NCBI RefSeq assembly: GCF_017916255.1 | Contig: NZ_CP072827.1 | Coordinates: 1,860,001-1,924,000 of the forward strand | Direction: 5' to 3' | From: Streptomyces mobaraensis NBRC 13819 = DSM 40847 | Lineage (GTDB): Bacteria > Actinomycetota > Actinomycetes > Streptomycetales > Streptomycetaceae | Length of the DNA: 64,000 bases | Shown: positions 17,507 to 27,354 of the stretch, piece by piece | Numbering within the stretch: the stretch's first letter is position 1 | Layout of the letters: each line of letters opens with the position of its first letter | Notes under the pieces: model-generated | Seen by the model: only the letters and a program-made list of their open reading frames with translations | The model's database searches: none | What the model was told of the DNA's origin: nothing | Made by a program: the position numbers and the translations under genes

Positions 17507-18085
17507 CTACAGGATGGTCGCGATCACCGGGTAGAGGTCGTGGATCGTGCGGCCGTTGGACGGGGTGCCGATGGCCGTCATCTGCCAGCCGCCGCCCACG
17601 CGGTGGACCTTCGCCATGATCTGCGCGGTGTACGGGCCGCCGCCGTCGAGCGTGTAGCGGGCCAGCTCCTGGCCGGTGTTGTCGTCGACCAGCCGGCAGT
17701 GGGCGCTGGTGATCTCGGAGAAGGTCTGCCCGCTGAAGGAGTTCACCGCGAAGACGATCTGGTCGACGTGGACGGGCACCCGGTCGAGGTCGACCAGGAT
17801 CGTCTCGTCGTCGCCGCCGGTGCCGGCGCCGCCGACCAGGTTGTCACCGGTGTGCCGCACCGAACCGTCGTGGCTCACCAGGTGGTTGAACCAGACGTCG
17901 TCGATGTGCTGGCCGTCGGCGAACATGCTCGCGGAGGCGTCGAGGTCGATCTCCTTGGTGCGCGACCTGAACAGTCCCCGGCGCGGGGCCGACTTCCAGC
18001 CCAGCCCCATCCGCACCGCGGTCAGGCTTCCCCCGCCGGCCTTCTGCAGGCTGATGCCCTGACCCTTGGACAAGTTGACTGTCAC
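17507..18085 (-). CDS. terD: TerD family calcium-binding stress protein
   Basis: 192 residues, the standard TerD length. It opens with VNLSKGQGISLQKAGG, then DLDASASMFADGQHIDDVWFNHLVS, and later GGDDETILVDLDRVPVHVDQIVF, the acidic clusters that bind two Ca2+ in this family. It ends with the usual HRVGGGWQMTAIGTPSNGRTIHDLYPVI. TerD proteins are cytoplasmic, linked to tellurite and oxidative stress resistance and, in Streptomyces, to calcium-related differentiation. The GTG at 18085 has GAAGGGA upstream; the longer frame from 18298 is not supported. It is the first Ter gene of the minus-strand run terD, TerD-fusion, terC, with 122 bp to the next. Confidence 0.93.
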   Translation of the reverse strand: MTVNLSKGQGISLQKAGGGSLTAVRMGLGWKSAPRRGLFRSRTKEIDLDASASMFADGQHIDDVWFNHLVSHDGSVRHTGDNLVGGAGTGGDDETILVDLDRVPVHVDQIVFAVNSFSGQTFSEITSAHCRLVDDNTGQELARYTLDGGGPYTAQIMAKVHRVGGGWQMTAIGTPSNGRTIHDLYPVIATIL

Positions 18086-18303
18086 GCGCGGTCCCTTCTC
18101 ATTCGTCGTTCGGTCACCGTCGTACGGCGTCGTACGGTGTTTCCCCCCGGAACGCCGCGCGCGTGCGCGGCGCATGGGAACGACCCTATGCACTCCCGCT
18201 CTCGCCTGCTTCACCCAGGGCGGTTTGTGGCGGTCTTGCAACATCTCCGCCGGGCCCATTCCGGAACAAAGGGATAAAGGGCCGGACAGCGGAACCATGG
18301 CTT

Positions 18304-18347
18304 CCGCCCGACGGCCCGGCGGTGCGCTCCGCCGGGCCGTCGGGCGG
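18304..18347 (-). terminator. Perfect 19-bp stem terminator of uvrB
   Basis: ccgcccgacggcccggcgg (18304-18322) pairs perfectly with 18329-18347 across a 6-nt loop, starting 9 bp past the uvrB stop. It separates uvrB from terD. Confidence 0.85.
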
Positions 18348-18355
18348 ACGCGCCG

Positions 18356-20488
18356 TCAGGCGACCCCCGCCTCCTTCATCTGCCGCAGCTCCTTCTTCAG
18401 CTCGCCCACCTCGTCGCGCAGCCGCGCGGCGACCTCGAACTGGAGCTCCGCCGCGGCGGCCCGCATGCGGTCCGTCATGTCCTCGATCAGCTGGGCGAGT
18501 TCCGCCGCCGGCCGATCGGTCGCGACGGCCGCCTTCGCCTTGCCCTTCTTGCCGCCGCCCGCGGCCGTCGGGACGGGAGCCTTCCCCTTCTTCTCGCCGC
18601 CCTTGCCCTCCGCCGGCTTCCGGTAGCCCGTGCCCAGCAGCTCCTGGGTGTCGATCTCCTCGCGGACGATGGTGGCGACGATGTCACCGATCTTCTTCCG
18701 CAGCGGCTGCGGGTCGATGCCCCGCTCCTTGTTGTACGCGATCTGCTTGGCGCGGCGCCGGTTGGTCTCCTCGATGGCCTTCTCCATCGCCGGCGTGATC
18801 TTGTCGGCGTACATATGGACCTGGCCGGAGACGTTGCGCGCCGCGCGGCCGATGGTCTGGATCAGCGAGGTGCCGGAGCGCAGGAAGCCCTCCTTGTCGG
18901 CGTCGAGGATCGCCACCAGCGACACCTCGGGCAGGTCGAGGCCCTCGCGCAGCAGGTTGATGCCCACCAGGACGTCGTACTCGCCGGCCCGCAACTCGCG
19001 CAGCAGCTCGACACGGCGCAGGGTGTCGACGTCGCTGTGCAGGTAGCGCACCTGGATACCGAGCTCCAGGAAGTAGTCCGTCAGGTCCTCGGCCATCTTC
19101 TTGGTGAGCGTCGTGACCAGGACCCGCTCGTCCTTCTCGGTGCGCTTGCGGATCTCGTGCACCAAGTCGTCGATCTGGCCCTCGGTCGGCTTGACGACGA
19201 CCTCCGGGTCGACCAGGCCCGTGGGCCGGATGATCTGCTCGACGTAGCCGTCGGATTTCGCCAGCTCGTACTTCCCCGGCGTCGCCGACAGATAGACGGT
19301 CTGCCCGATGCGCTCGGTGAACTCCTCCCACTTCAGCGGGCGGTTGTCCATGGCGGACGGCAGCCGGAAGCCGTGCTCGACCAGGGTGCGCTTGCGGGAG
19401 GCGTCACCCTCGTACATGGCGCCGATCTGCGGCACGGTGACGTGCGACTCGTCGATGACGAGGAGGAAGTCGTCCGGGAAGAAGTCCAGCAGGGTGTTGG
19501 GCGGGGAGCCGGGCTCGCGGTCGTCCATGTGCAGCGAGTAGTTCTCGATGCCGGAGCAGGAGCCGATCTGCCGCATCATCTCGATGTCGTACGTGGTGCG
19601 CATGCGCAGCCGCTGGGCCTCCAGCAGCTTGCCCTGCTTCTCCATGCGCGCCAGGGTCTCCTCCAGCTCCGCCTCGATCCCGGCGATGGCCTTCTCCATC
19701 CGCTCGGGGCCGGCGACGTAGTGGCTGGCGGGGAAGACGTACAGCTCCTGATCGTCCGAGATGACCTCGCCGGTCAGCGGGTGCAGCGTGGACAGCGCCT
19801 CGATCTCGTCGCCGAACATCTCGATGCGGACGGCCAGTTCCTCGTAGACCGGGAAGATCTCGATGGTGTCCCCGCGCACCCGGAAGGTGCCCCGGGTGAA
19901 GGCCAGGTCGTTCCGCGTGTACTGGATCTCCACGAAACGGCGGAGCAGCTCGTCCCGGTCGATCTCCTCGCCCACCTTGAGCGGAACCATGCGGTCCACG
20001 TACTCCTGGGGCGTGCCCAGGCCGTAGATGCAGGACACGGAGGCCACCACGACCACGTCCCGCCGGGTCAGCAGCGAGTTGGTCGCCGAGTGGCGCAGCC
20101 GCTCCACCTCCTCGTTGATCGAGGAGTCCTTCTCGATGTAGGTGTCCGACTGCGGGACGTACGCCTCGGGCTGGTAGTAGTCGTAGTACGAGACGAAGTA
20201 CTCGACCGCGTTGTTGGGCAGGAGCTCGCGGAACTCGTTGGCGAGCTGGGCCGCGAGCGTCTTGTTGGGCGCCATGACGAGCGTCGGCCGCTGAAGCTTC
20301 TCGATCATCCACGCCGTGGTCGCCGACTTGCCGGTACCGGTCGCGCCGAGCAGGACGACGTCCTTCTCACCCGCGCGGATGCGCTTCTCCAGCTCGGCGA
20401 TGGCAGCCGGCTGGTCACCGCTGGGCTGGTAGGGGCTGACGACCTCGAAAGGCGCCACTTTGCGTTCGATCTGGGAAACGGGCCGCAT
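18356..20488 (-). CDS. uvrB: Excinuclease ABC subunit B
   Basis: 710 residues. UvrB is the helicase-like damage verifier that UvrA loads and UvrC cuts beside. Visible are Walker [14 protein letters not shown], the beta-hairpin region with [12 protein letters not shown] and [13 protein letters not shown], Walker [11 protein letters not shown], helicase motifs [15 protein letters not shown] and QTIGRAARN, and a C-terminal UVR motif ([18 protein letters not shown]) for UvrC. A ~45-residue Lys/Ala-rich insert ([16 protein letters not shown]) precedes the UVR motif. The ATG at 20488 is right for the conserved [15 protein letters not shown] and begins 6 nt after a -10 hexamer with no Shine-Dalgarno, so the mRNA should be leaderless. 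The frame continuing upstream is a shadow. Transcription should be damage-inducible through the 20495-20517 promoter. Confidence 0.98.
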   Translation of the reverse strand: MRPVSQIERKVAPFEVVSPYQPSGDQPAAIAELEKRIRAGEKDVVLLGATGTGKSATTAWMIEKLQRPTLVMAPNKTLAAQLANEFRELLPNNAVEYFVSYYDYYQPEAYVPQSDTYIEKDSSINEEVERLRHSATNSLLTRRDVVVVASVSCIYGLGTPQEYVDRMVPLKVGEEIDRDELLRRFVEIQYTRNDLAFTRGTFRVRGDTIEIFPVYEELAVRIEMFGDEIEALSTLHPLTGEVISDDQELYVFPASHYVAGPERMEKAIAGIEAELEETLARMEKQGKLLEAQRLRMRTTYDIEMMRQIGSCSGIENYSLHMDDREPGSPPNTLLDFFPDDFLLVIDESHVTVPQIGAMYEGDASRKRTLVEHGFRLPSAMDNRPLKWEEFTERIGQTVYLSATPGKYELAKSDGYVEQIIRPTGLVDPEVVVKPTEGQIDDLVHEIRKRTEKDERVLVTTLTKKMAEDLTDYFLELGIQVRYLHSDVDTLRRVELLRELRAGEYDVLVGINLLREGLDLPEVSLVAILDADKEGFLRSGTSLIQTIGRAARNVSGQVHMYADKITPAMEKAIEETNRRRAKQIAYNKERGIDPQPLRKKIGDIVATIVREEIDTQELLGTGYRKPAEGKGGEKKGKAPVPTAAGGGKKGKAKAAVATDRPAAELAQLIEDMTDRMRAAAAELQFEVAARLRDEVGELKKELRQMKEAGVA

Positions 20489-20494
20489 GGAACC

Positions 20495-20517
20495 ACCGTA
20501 CGACCTGCCACTGACAA
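20495..20517 (-). promoter_or_regulatory. RecA-NDp/PafBC-type DNA-damage promoter of uvrB
   Basis: On the minus strand: TTGTCAGTGGC (20517-20507), six spacer bases, TACGGT (20500-20495), then six bases to the uvrB ATG. The 11-base block equals the actinobacterial RecA-independent damage-promoter consensus. A 15-bp stretch including it (20506-20520) recurs inverted at 21718-21732 as the promoter of the WGR gene. Confidence 0.9.
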
Positions 20518-20717
20518 CGGCCGGTGCGACGGCCCTCACCTGCGGTTTTCCCAGATGGACCGGAGGTGAGGATCCGGTGGACGATCCACTGCCCGGCCGC
20601 CCTTCCTGCTGCGCGGGGGCCGGGGTTTCCGGTACGACTGTCTTCGTACGCCCGTCTCCGTACGCCATGGACCGGTCGCCGGCGCGCCCGGCACCCCGGA
20701 CGCCTCGAGGAGTCCCG

Positions 20718-21680
20718 ATGCGCATCCGCCCCGCCTCCCCCGTGACCCGCACCCTCCTGGGCCTGGCCGTGACCGCCCCGGTCGCGCTGGGCCTCGTCGC
20801 ACCGGCCGCCGAGGCCGCGCCGGACACCGCTGCCACGGCACGCGCCCGGGTTCCGCTCACGATCGGGCACCGCGGGGTGCCGGTCCAGGCCCCCGAGAAC
20901 ACCCTGGCCTCCATCGACAGAGCCGCCCGGCTGGGCGTCCGCTGGGTCGAGAACGACGTCCAGCGCACCAAGGACGGCAAGCTGGTCGTCATCCACGACA
21001 CCACCCTCACCCGGACCACCGACGTCAAGAAGCGCTTCCCGGACCGGGCGCCCTGGAAGGTCGGCGACTTCACCCTGGCCGAGATCCGCAAGCTGGACGC
21101 GGGCAGCTGGTTCGACCGCCGCTTCGCCGGCGAGCGCGTCCCCACCCTGGACAGCTACCTCCGGCGCGTCGACCACAACCGCCAGAAGCTGCTCCTGGAG
21201 GTCAAGGCGCCCGAGCTGTACCCCGGCATCGAGCGCCAGCTCGTGGCGGAGCTCCGCAGGACCGGCTGGCTCGACCGGCGGCACGTCGGCGGCCGACTGG
21301 TCGTCCAGAGCTTCAACGCCGCCTCGCTCCGCGCCTTCCACGGCCTCCGCCCCGAAGTGAAGACCGGCTTCCTCGGCGCGCCGAAGCCCGCCGAACTCCG
21401 CGACTACGCCAAGTTCGCCGACCAGATCAACCCCGACCACACCAAGGTCGACGCGGCCTGGGTGCGGTCGGTGCACGGCGTCAAGGGTCCGCACGGCCGG
21501 CGGCTGGAGATCTCCGCCTGGACCGTGGACGACCCGGACCGCGCGGTCGCCCTGGCCCGCCTCGGCGTGGACGCGATCATCACCAACGCCCCGCACGTCA
21601 TCGCGGACGCGCTGGAGGAGGCCGACGAGGACACGGCCGGCCGCCCGCTCACCCTCGCCGACCTTCCCGACGCGGCCTGA
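20718..21680 (+). CDS. Secreted glycerophosphodiester phosphodiesterase
   Basis: 320 residues. A Sec signal peptide (hydrophobic 12-28, cleavage near AEAA) directs export. The TIM-barrel GDPD signature follows: [14 protein letters not shown] (catalytic His and substrate Arg, Glu of the metal site), [18 protein letters not shown] (Glu, Asp and second His), then LLLEVK and SAWTVDD near the end. It should hydrolyse glycerophosphodiesters from phospholipids or teichoic acids to glycerol-3-phosphate, helping phosphate scavenging. I chose ATG 20718 because the signal peptide begins there and CGAGGAG lies just before; the frame from 20460 is unsupported. It lies between two damage-type promoters pointing away from it, on the left to uvrB and on the right to the WGR gene, but has neither itself. 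Confidence 0.92.
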   Translation: MRIRPASPVTRTLLGLAVTAPVALGLVAPAAEAAPDTAATARARVPLTIGHRGVPVQAPENTLASIDRAARLGVRWVENDVQRTKDGKLVVIHDTTLTRTTDVKKRFPDRAPWKVGDFTLAEIRKLDAGSWFDRRFAGERVPTLDSYLRRVDHNRQKLLLEVKAPELYPGIERQLVAELRRTGWLDRRHVGGRLVVQSFNAASLRAFHGLRPEVKTGFLGAPKPAELRDYAKFADQINPDHTKVDAAWVRSVHGVKGPHGRRLEISAWTVDDPDRAVALARLGVDAIITNAPHVIADALEEADEDTAGRPLTLADLPDAA

Positions 21681-21721
21681 CCGTTCGCTCCGCACCCCCG
21701 CCGACCTGCGGAAACGGCCCG

Positions 21722-21744
21722 TTGTCAGTGGCACCCCCTAACGT
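21722..21744 (+). promoter_or_regulatory. RecA-NDp/PafBC-type DNA-damage promoter of the WGR gene
   Basis: TTGTCAGTGGC (21722-21732), six spacer bases, TAACGT (21739-21744). The ATG at 21796 is 51 nt further on and has GGAAGGGGG before it, so unlike uvrB, uvrC and polA this transcript has a short leader. Confidence 0.85.
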
Positions 21745-21795
21745 GCCGGGCAGTGAAGGGCGGCCTGCCGAGGCCGCCGGGGAAGGGGGCCTGCC

Positions 21796-23250
21796 ATGTC
21801 CGTCACACCGTCCGCGTCCGCCGCGTCCGAGCGCACCTACCTGGAGCTGTCGCAAGAGGGCGCCGGCGCGCACAAGTTCTACGGGGTGACGGTGGACGGC
21901 ACGACCGTCACCGTCCGCTACGGCCGGATCGGAGCGGCGGGCCAGGTGCAGACCTCGTCCTTCGCCACCGAGGACAAGGCCCGGGCCGCCGCCGCGAAGA
22001 AGGTCGGGGAGAAGGTCCGCAAGGGCTACGCGCCGGCCGTCCCGGGCGGCCGGGCCGCCCGCCCGGTGACGCGCCGCCAGGTGTCGTCGGCGCCCTCGAC
22101 CGCCCGCGCGGTCGCCCCGGTGCTGTGGCGCTTCCGCACGGGCGCCGCGGCCTTCGGCATCCACGTCGACGAGGAGCGCTGCTGGGTCGGCAACCAGGCC
22201 GGCGACGTCTTCACCCTCGGTCACGGCGGCGAGGTCCTCGCCCGCTACAAGCTGCCGGACGGCGTCAAGTGCCTGGTGGCGGACGACTTCTGGATCTACG
22301 CCGGGTGCGACGACGGCACCGTCTACGACCTGTCGTCCAAGCTGCCCTTCGCGGCCTACGAGGTCACCCCCTCCGTCGACATCTTCTGGCTGGACATCCA
22401 CGAGGGCGTGCTCAACGTGGCCGACCGGGACGGCGGTCTGACCGTCATCGACCACGAGGACGAGCACCAGTGGTCGCGCCGCAGCGACGGCACCTACGCG
22501 TGGATGGTCCGCCGGGACGCGCACGCCGTCTACCACGGCCACTCCGCGGGCGTGACCGCCTACGCCCCCGACGGCGGCGGCCGGCTCTGGCACAGCCCGA
22601 CCGACGGCCCGGTCCTCTTCGGCTGGCAGGAGGACCGCTCCGTCTACGCGGGCACCGCCCGGCGCAGCGTGCAGCGGCTGTCGAAGGCGACGGGCCGCGT
22701 GGAGGCGACCTACCGGTGCGACGCGGTCGTCTACTCCTGCGCCACCGCCCCCGGCGGCCGCTACGTCTTCGCGGGCGACAACTCCTCGTCCGTCTACTGC
22801 TTCGACGCCGACGGCACCCGGCTGTGGAAGCTCGGCACCGGCAGCGGCTCGGCGCTGTCCATGCAGTACCTGGACGAGCGGCTGTACATGGTCACCACCG
22901 ACGGCTCCCTGGTGTGCGTGGACGCCTCGGACACCGCGGTCGCCGCGGCCCGCTCCGGCACCGTCCCGGTGCCGCGCGACATCAAGTCGGCCGCCGCCCT
23001 GCCCACCTACACCCCGGCGACCACGGTGGCCACGGTCGACGCCGTCCCCGCGTCGGGCGTCGTGGTCGAGTGCGTCCAGGAGGGCGGACGGCTCCGCGTG
23101 CACGTGGTCTCCGAGGGCTACGAGCCGGCCTGGAACGTCCAGTTCCCGCGCCACATCCGCCGGGCGGGCGCCCGCTACGTCGTCGACGCGCTGGCACCGG
23201 CCTCCGGAGGCTTCTACCGCGTCCGCGGCGAGATACGGCAGCTCGTCTGA
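21796..23250 (+). CDS. WGR-domain protein with a beta-propeller (PQQ-like) body
   Basis: 484 residues. Residues about 12-80 form a WGR domain (YLELSQEGAGAHKFYGVTV, then VTVRYGRIGAAGQVQ and a Lys/Ala helix), the module of PARP and MolR-type proteins that contacts nucleic acid ends. Residues about 105-480 look like a six- or seven-bladed propeller with short repeats (VYDLSSKLPFAAYEV, RLWHSPTDGPVLFGW, VYCFDADGTRLWKLGTG). There is no signal peptide, so it is cytoplasmic, and I see no catalytic motif. The start has GGAAGGGGG 7 nt upstream. The promoter at 21722-21744 is the damage type, and a DNA-break role for the WGR domain would fit; the exact function is unknown. Confidence 0.82.
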   Translation: MSVTPSASAASERTYLELSQEGAGAHKFYGVTVDGTTVTVRYGRIGAAGQVQTSSFATEDKARAAAAKKVGEKVRKGYAPAVPGGRAARPVTRRQVSSAPSTARAVAPVLWRFRTGAAAFGIHVDEERCWVGNQAGDVFTLGHGGEVLARYKLPDGVKCLVADDFWIYAGCDDGTVYDLSSKLPFAAYEVTPSVDIFWLDIHEGVLNVADRDGGLTVIDHEDEHQWSRRSDGTYAWMVRRDAHAVYHGHSAGVTAYAPDGGGRLWHSPTDGPVLFGWQEDRSVYAGTARRSVQRLSKATGRVEATYRCDAVVYSCATAPGGRYVFAGDNSSSVYCFDADGTRLWKLGTGSGSALSMQYLDERLYMVTTDGSLVCVDASDTAVAAARSGTVPVPRDIKSAAALPTYTPATTVATVDAVPASGVVVECVQEGGRLRVHVVSEGYEPAWNVQFPRHIRRAGARYVVDALAPASGGFYRVRGEIRQLV

Positions 23251-23337
23251 CCCGGGAGCGGTCGCGCGACGCGGCCACCGGTCCGGGTTCTCCCCGTCCC
23301 GGTGGCGGGTGGATGCTGGGAGGAGGAGGTGGCGCCC

Positions 23338-23622
23338 ATGCGTACGGGAAACGAGCCCCTCACGGCCCGCAGCCCGCTGCGGCTGCGCTGCGGGCTGGCC
23401 GTTCTCGGCCTGGTGTTCTCCGGCGCGGGAGCCGCGCTGTTCGCCCTCACCCGGCATCCCGGCTGGGCGGCTGCCTTCGCGGCCCTGGCGCTGGTGACCA
23501 TCGCCGACCTGTCGGTGGTGATCCACCACATCCGCCAGGGCGCGCACTACCAGCCCGGCCGCGACGTGCCGCCCTACGAGCCGCTCGAGGACGACAGACC
23601 GCCGCCGGGTCCACGACCCTGA
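23338..23622 (+). CDS. Small membrane protein, DUF6343 family
   Basis: 94 residues. An N-terminal cytoplasmic stretch (TGNEPLTARSPLRLR) is followed by two membrane segments, about 19-38 and 43-60, and a Pro-rich cytoplasmic tail (YQPGRDVPPYEPLED). The opening pattern is what I know from the Streptomyces DUF6343 family, whose function is not established. AGGAGGAGG lies about 9 nt before the ATG at 23338, so I prefer it over an upstream start at 23302. It stands alone, convergent with the TPR gene. Confidence 0.75.
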   Translation: MRTGNEPLTARSPLRLRCGLAVLGLVFSGAGAALFALTRHPGWAAAFAALALVTIADLSVVIHHIRQGAHYQPGRDVPPYEPLEDDRPPPGPRP

Positions 23623-23637
23623 CCGCGCCGGGCGGCC

Positions 23638-24006
23638 TCAGCCCTTCTCGTCGAAGCGGGCCGCCGCCACGAAGTCCGGCCGGGGGTCGAGCGCCGCGGC
23701 GAGCCGGAAGTGCCGTACGGCTTCCTCGGGCCGCCCCGAGCGTACGAGCGTCCGCCCGAGGGCGAAGTGGGCGAAGGCGTTGTCCGGTTCGCGCTCCAGC
23801 ACGTGCTGGAACTCGCGCTCGGCCGGCCGGAGCCGGGCGGCGGCGAAGTAGGCGCGGGCCCGCAGCAGGCGGGCCGCGGTGTTCTCCGGATGGGAGGCGA
23901 TGACCGAGTCCAGCAGCTTGACCGCGCCGCGCGGATCGCGGGCGTCCAGCAGCCGCTCGGCGGAGCGGAAGTCGATGACGTGGGTCTCGGGTGTCGGCTC
24001 GGCCAC
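23638..24006 (-). CDS. Tetratricopeptide-repeat protein
   Basis: 122 residues. Three TPR-like helix pairs fill most of it: FRSAERLLDARDPRGAVKLL, NTAARLLRARAYFAAARLRP, and NAFAHFALGRTLVRSGRPEE with the classic A-x-x-x-L-G and P-E-E-A pattern. It is cytoplasmic, with no signal or membrane segment, and is likely a small protein-interaction scaffold. Of two close GTG codons (24012 and 24006) the second has AAGGGA at a proper 8-nt distance. The partners are unknown; the next genes on the strand, coaE and a PAC2 protein, lie upstream. Confidence 0.78.
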   Translation of the reverse strand: MAEPTPETHVIDFRSAERLLDARDPRGAVKLLDSVIASHPENTAARLLRARAYFAAARLRPAEREFQHVLEREPDNAFAHFALGRTLVRSGRPEEAVRHFRLAAALDPRPDFVAAARFDEKG

Positions 24007-24103
24007 GGGCACGGTCCCTTCCCTCTCGATAACCCCGAAGGATGCGGCCCGCACAACACCGGGGCGTCAAGCCCTATTCCCGGCCGCGCCCCGCAGGGCG
24101 CCC

Positions 24104-24718
24104 TCAGGTCTCCCGCCGCCCCTCCGCCGCACGCGCGCACAGCCCCGCCCACACCTCGTCCACCCGGGCCTCCAGCTCGGCCACCGGACCGTCGTTGGGG
24201 ATCACGATGTCGGCCGCCGCGAGCCGCTGTTCCCGGGTGGCCTGGGCGGCCATCCGGGCGCGCGCCTCCTCCGGCGCCATGCCCCGCAGCCGCACCAGCC
24301 GGTCCAGCCGTGTCTCCTCCCGGGCGTCGACCACGACGACCAGGTCGTACAGCGGGGCCAGGCCGTTCTCGACCAGGAGCGGCACATCGTGCACGACGAC
24401 CGCGTCCGGCGCCGCCGCGGCCTCCAGCTCGGCCGACCGGGCCCGGACCAGCGGATGGACGATGGCGTTCAGCGCGGCCAGCCGCCCGGCGTCGGCGAAG
24501 ACGACGGAGCCGAGGCGGGGGCGGTCCAGGGAGCCGTCCGGAGCCAGCACCTCCGGCCCGAACTCCGCGACGACCGCGGCCAGTCCGGCCGTCCCCGGCT
24601 CCACCACCTCCCGCGCGATCCGGTCCGAGTCGACGATCACCGCTCCGTGCGCGGCCAGCCGCCGCGACACCTCGCTCTTGCCCGCGCCGATACCGCCCGT
24701 GAGACCCACCTTCAGCAT
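24104..24718 (-). CDS. coaE: Dephospho-CoA kinase
   Basis: 204 residues, the usual length. CoaE phosphorylates dephospho-CoA at the ribose 3'-OH in the last step of coenzyme A synthesis, in the cytoplasm. Visible are the P-loop [11 protein letters not shown] at 5-15, [19 protein letters not shown] with the catalytic Asp, HPLVRARS, and [18 protein letters not shown], all in the family order. The ATG at 24718 directly precedes LKVGLTGG. It lies 25 bp after the PAC2 gene, probably in one transcript, and near rpsA, an arrangement I recall from other Streptomyces genomes. Confidence 0.96.
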   Translation of the reverse strand: MLKVGLTGGIGAGKSEVSRRLAAHGAVIVDSDRIAREVVEPGTAGLAAVVAEFGPEVLAPDGSLDRPRLGSVVFADAGRLAALNAIVHPLVRARSAELEAAAAPDAVVVHDVPLLVENGLAPLYDLVVVVDAREETRLDRLVRLRGMAPEEARARMAAQATREQRLAAADIVIPNDGPVAELEARVDEVWAGLCARAAEGRRET

Positions 24719-24743
24719 GGGCCCCACGCTATCGGCCGCCGGT

Positions 24744-25688
24744 TCACCGGCCGCCCTCGCCCTCCCGGTCGGCGAGGAACCGCTCGAACTCCGCCCCGAG
24801 TTCGTCCGCGGAGGGCAGTTCCAGCGGCTCGGCGACGAGGTTCCCGCGGGTCTCGGCACCCGCCATCGCGTCGTACTGGTGCTCCAGCCCGCGGACGAGC
24901 GCCACCAGCTCCTCGTCCCCCTCGGCCACCTGCCGCTCGATCTCCTCCTGGGTGCGCAGCGCCTGACTGCGCAGCGCGTGCGCGGCGTTGGGCAGCACCA
25001 GGCCGGTGGCCGAGGTGATCGCCTCCAGCGTGACCAGCGCGGCGTCCGGGTAGGGCGAGCGGGCGACGTAGTGCGGGACGTGCGCGGCGATGCCCAGGAC
25101 GTCGTGGCCCGCCTCCGTCAGCCGGTACTCGATCAGCGCCTCGGCGCTGCCGGGCACCTGTGCCTCGTCGAAGTGGCCGCGGTGGCCCGGGACCAGCTCC
25201 GCGCGGTTGCCGTGCGGGGTGATGCCGACGGGGCGGGTGTGCGGCACGCCCATCGGGATGCCGTGGAAGTTGACCGAAAGGCGTACGTTCAGCCGCTCGA
25301 CCAACTGCCGTACGGCGGCGGCGAACCGCTCCCACTCGACGTCCGGCTCCGGCCCGGACAGCAGGAGGAACGGCGCGCCGGTGGCGTCCTGGACCAGCCG
25401 CAGCTCGATCTTCGGCGTCTCGTAGGCGCTCCAGCGGTCCCGCTGGAAGGTCAGCAGTGGCCGGCGCGCCCGGTAGTCGACGAGCCTGTCGTGGTCGAAG
25501 CGGGCCACGACCTGGTTCGGCAGTTGGTCGAGCAGCCGCTCGACGATCTGCTCACCGGTCGCTCCGGCGTCGATGTAGCCCTCGAAGTGGTAGAGCATGA
25601 CCAGGCCGGCGGTTTCCTGAGCCAGGGCCAGGTCGGCCACGGCGAGCCCCTTGGGCTCCCATTCGTACAAACCCTGCGGATCCAACAC
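24744..25688 (-). CDS. PAC2 family protein
   Basis: 314 residues. The family is named after a proteasome assembly chaperone; bacterial members are cytoplasmic and common in actinobacteria, but their role is not settled. Seen here are [23 protein letters not shown] near the start, a Rossmann-like core with [17 protein letters not shown], a glycine/His-rich loop ([14 protein letters not shown]), and a helical C-terminus rich in Glu. The GTG at 25688 has AGGAGGAACGG before it, a firm start. It is upstream of coaE by 25 bp on the same strand and downstream of rpsA and its terminator. Confidence 0.86.
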   Translation of the reverse strand: MLDPQGLYEWEPKGLAVADLALAQETAGLVMLYHFEGYIDAGATGEQIVERLLDQLPNQVVARFDHDRLVDYRARRPLLTFQRDRWSAYETPKIELRLVQDATGAPFLLLSGPEPDVEWERFAAAVRQLVERLNVRLSVNFHGIPMGVPHTRPVGITPHGNRAELVPGHRGHFDEAQVPGSAEALIEYRLTEAGHDVLGIAAHVPHYVARSPYPDAALVTLEAITSATGLVLPNAAHALRSQALRTQEEIERQVAEGDEELVALVRGLEHQYDAMAGAETRGNLVAEPLELPSADELGAEFERFLADREGEGGR

Positions 25689-25778
25689 GGTGACCGTTCC
25701 TCCTCATGTTCCTTGGGAGGGAACGCCCTTGACCGCCGCCGCCATTCCCGGGGGCGGCGCGCACGCCCCGGAACGCGC

Positions 25779-25814
25779 GTGAGGCCCGCTCCCCCGAAGG
25801 GGGACGGGCCTCAC
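25779..25814 (-). terminator. Terminator after rpsA
   Basis: A hairpin of gtgaggcccg plus tccccc on the left and ggggga plus cgggcctcac on the right, with loop gaa and one bulged C. It lies 35 bp past the rpsA stop. Confidence 0.8.
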
Positions 25815-25848
25815 GTCAGCCTGCGGTCACCCGCGGCCGGTCAGAGCC

Positions 25849-27354
25849 TCAGCTCTGGCCGCCGGCGAGCTTCTCGCGGAGGGCGGCCAGCGCCTCGTCC
25901 GACGCCAGGGCGCCGGAGCTGTCGGCCGACTCCGAGGAGTACGAACCGCCGGAGACGTTGCCGGCACCGGAGGCGGCGGCCGGAGCGGCAGCACCCTCGG
26001 CAGCGGCCTGCTCGTCGGCCTCGCGGGACTTGATGACCTGCGCCTGGTGCTGCTCGAAGCGCTGCTGCGCCTCGGCGTACTGGCGCTCCCACTCCTCGCG
26101 CTGCTTCTCGTAGCCCGGCAGCCAGTCGTTGGCCTCGGGGTCGAAGCCCTCGGGGTAGATGTAGTTGCCCTGGTCGTCGTAGGACGCGGCCATGCCGTAC
26201 AGGGTCGGGTCGAACTCGACCACGGACGGGTCGGCACCGAAGGACTCGTTCGCCTGCTTCAGCGAGAGGCTGATGCGGCGGCGCTCGAGGTCGATGTCGA
26301 TGACCTTGACGAAGATCTCGTCGTTGACCTGGACGACCTGCTCCGGGATCTCCACGTGGCGCTCGGCCAGCTCGGAGATGTGGACCAGGCCCTCGATGCC
26401 CTCGTCGACGCGGACGAACGCACCGAACGGAACGAGCTTGGTGACCTTACCCGGGACGACCTGACCGATCTGGTGGGTCCGGGCGAACTGCTGCCACGGG
26501 TCTTCCTGGGTGGCCTTGAGCGACAGGGAGACGCGCTCGCGGTCCATGTCGACGTCCAGGACCTCGACCGTGACCTCCTGGCCGACCTCGACGACCTCGG
26601 ACGGGTGGTCGATGTGCTTCCAGGACAGCTCGGAGACGTGGACGAGACCGTCGACGCCGCCCAGGTCCACGAAGGCACCGAAGTTGACGATGGAGGAGAC
26701 GACGCCGGAGCGCACCTGACCCTTCTGGAGGGTGGTGAGGAAGGTCTGGCGGACCTCGCTCTGGGTCTGCTCCAGCCAGGCGCGGCGGGACAGGACCACG
26801 TTGTTGCGGTTCTTGTCCAGCTCGATGATCTTCGCCTCGAGCTCCTTGCCCACGTAGGGCTGGAGGTCGCGGACGCGACGCATCTCGACCAGGGAGGCCG
26901 GGAGGAAGCCGCGGAGGCCGATGTCGAGGATGAGACCACCCTTGACGACCTCGATGACGGTACCGGTGACGATCCCGTCCTCTTCCTTGATCTTCTCGAT
27001 GGTGCCCCAGGCACGCTCGTACTGGGCGCGCTTCTTCGAGAGGATCAGGCGGCCTTCCTTGTCCTCCTTCTGGAGAACGAGGGCCTCGACCTGGTCACCG
27101 ACGCTGACGACCTCATTGGGGTCGACGTCGTGCTTGATCGAGAGCTCGCGGGAAGGGATGACGCCTTCGGTCTTGTAACCGATGTCGAGCAGGACCTCGT
27201 CCCGGTCGACCTTCACGATGACGCCGTCGACGATGTCGCCGTCGTTGAAGTACTTGATCGTCTCGTCGATCGCGGCGAGGAAGGCTTCCTCGTTACCGAT
27301 GTCGTTGACCGCAACCTGCGGGGTGGTGGCGGTGGTCTCGGTGCTGCTCGTCAT
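25849..27354 (-). CDS. rpsA: 30S ribosomal protein S1
   Basis: 501 residues, the four-domain actinobacterial form (shorter than the six-domain 557-residue form of enterobacteria). S1 recruits mRNA to the small subunit. The four S1/OB repeats start near residues 38, 125, 207 and 292, each ending in a PxGAFV- or RGFLP-like turn (KGGLILDIGLRGFLPASL, VNFGAFVDLGGVDGLVHVSEL, LVPFGAFVRVDEGIEGLVHISEL). The C-terminal 120 residues are an acidic, Ala/Ser-rich tail. The ATG at 27354 precedes TSSTETTATTPQVAVNDIG. It is monocistronic, with a long leader upstream and a hairpin downstream. Confidence 0.97.
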   Translation of the reverse strand: MTSSTETTATTPQVAVNDIGNEEAFLAAIDETIKYFNDGDIVDGVIVKVDRDEVLLDIGYKTEGVIPSRELSIKHDVDPNEVVSVGDQVEALVLQKEDKEGRLILSKKRAQYERAWGTIEKIKEEDGIVTGTVIEVVKGGLILDIGLRGFLPASLVEMRRVRDLQPYVGKELEAKIIELDKNRNNVVLSRRAWLEQTQSEVRQTFLTTLQKGQVRSGVVSSIVNFGAFVDLGGVDGLVHVSELSWKHIDHPSEVVEVGQEVTVEVLDVDMDRERVSLSLKATQEDPWQQFARTHQIGQVVPGKVTKLVPFGAFVRVDEGIEGLVHISELAERHVEIPEQVVQVNDEIFVKVIDIDLERRRISLSLKQANESFGADPSVVEFDPTLYGMAASYDDQGNYIYPEGFDPEANDWLPGYEKQREEWERQYAEAQQRFEQHQAQVIKSREADEQAAAEGAAAPAAASGAGNVSGGSYSSESADSSGALASDEALAALREKLAGGQS

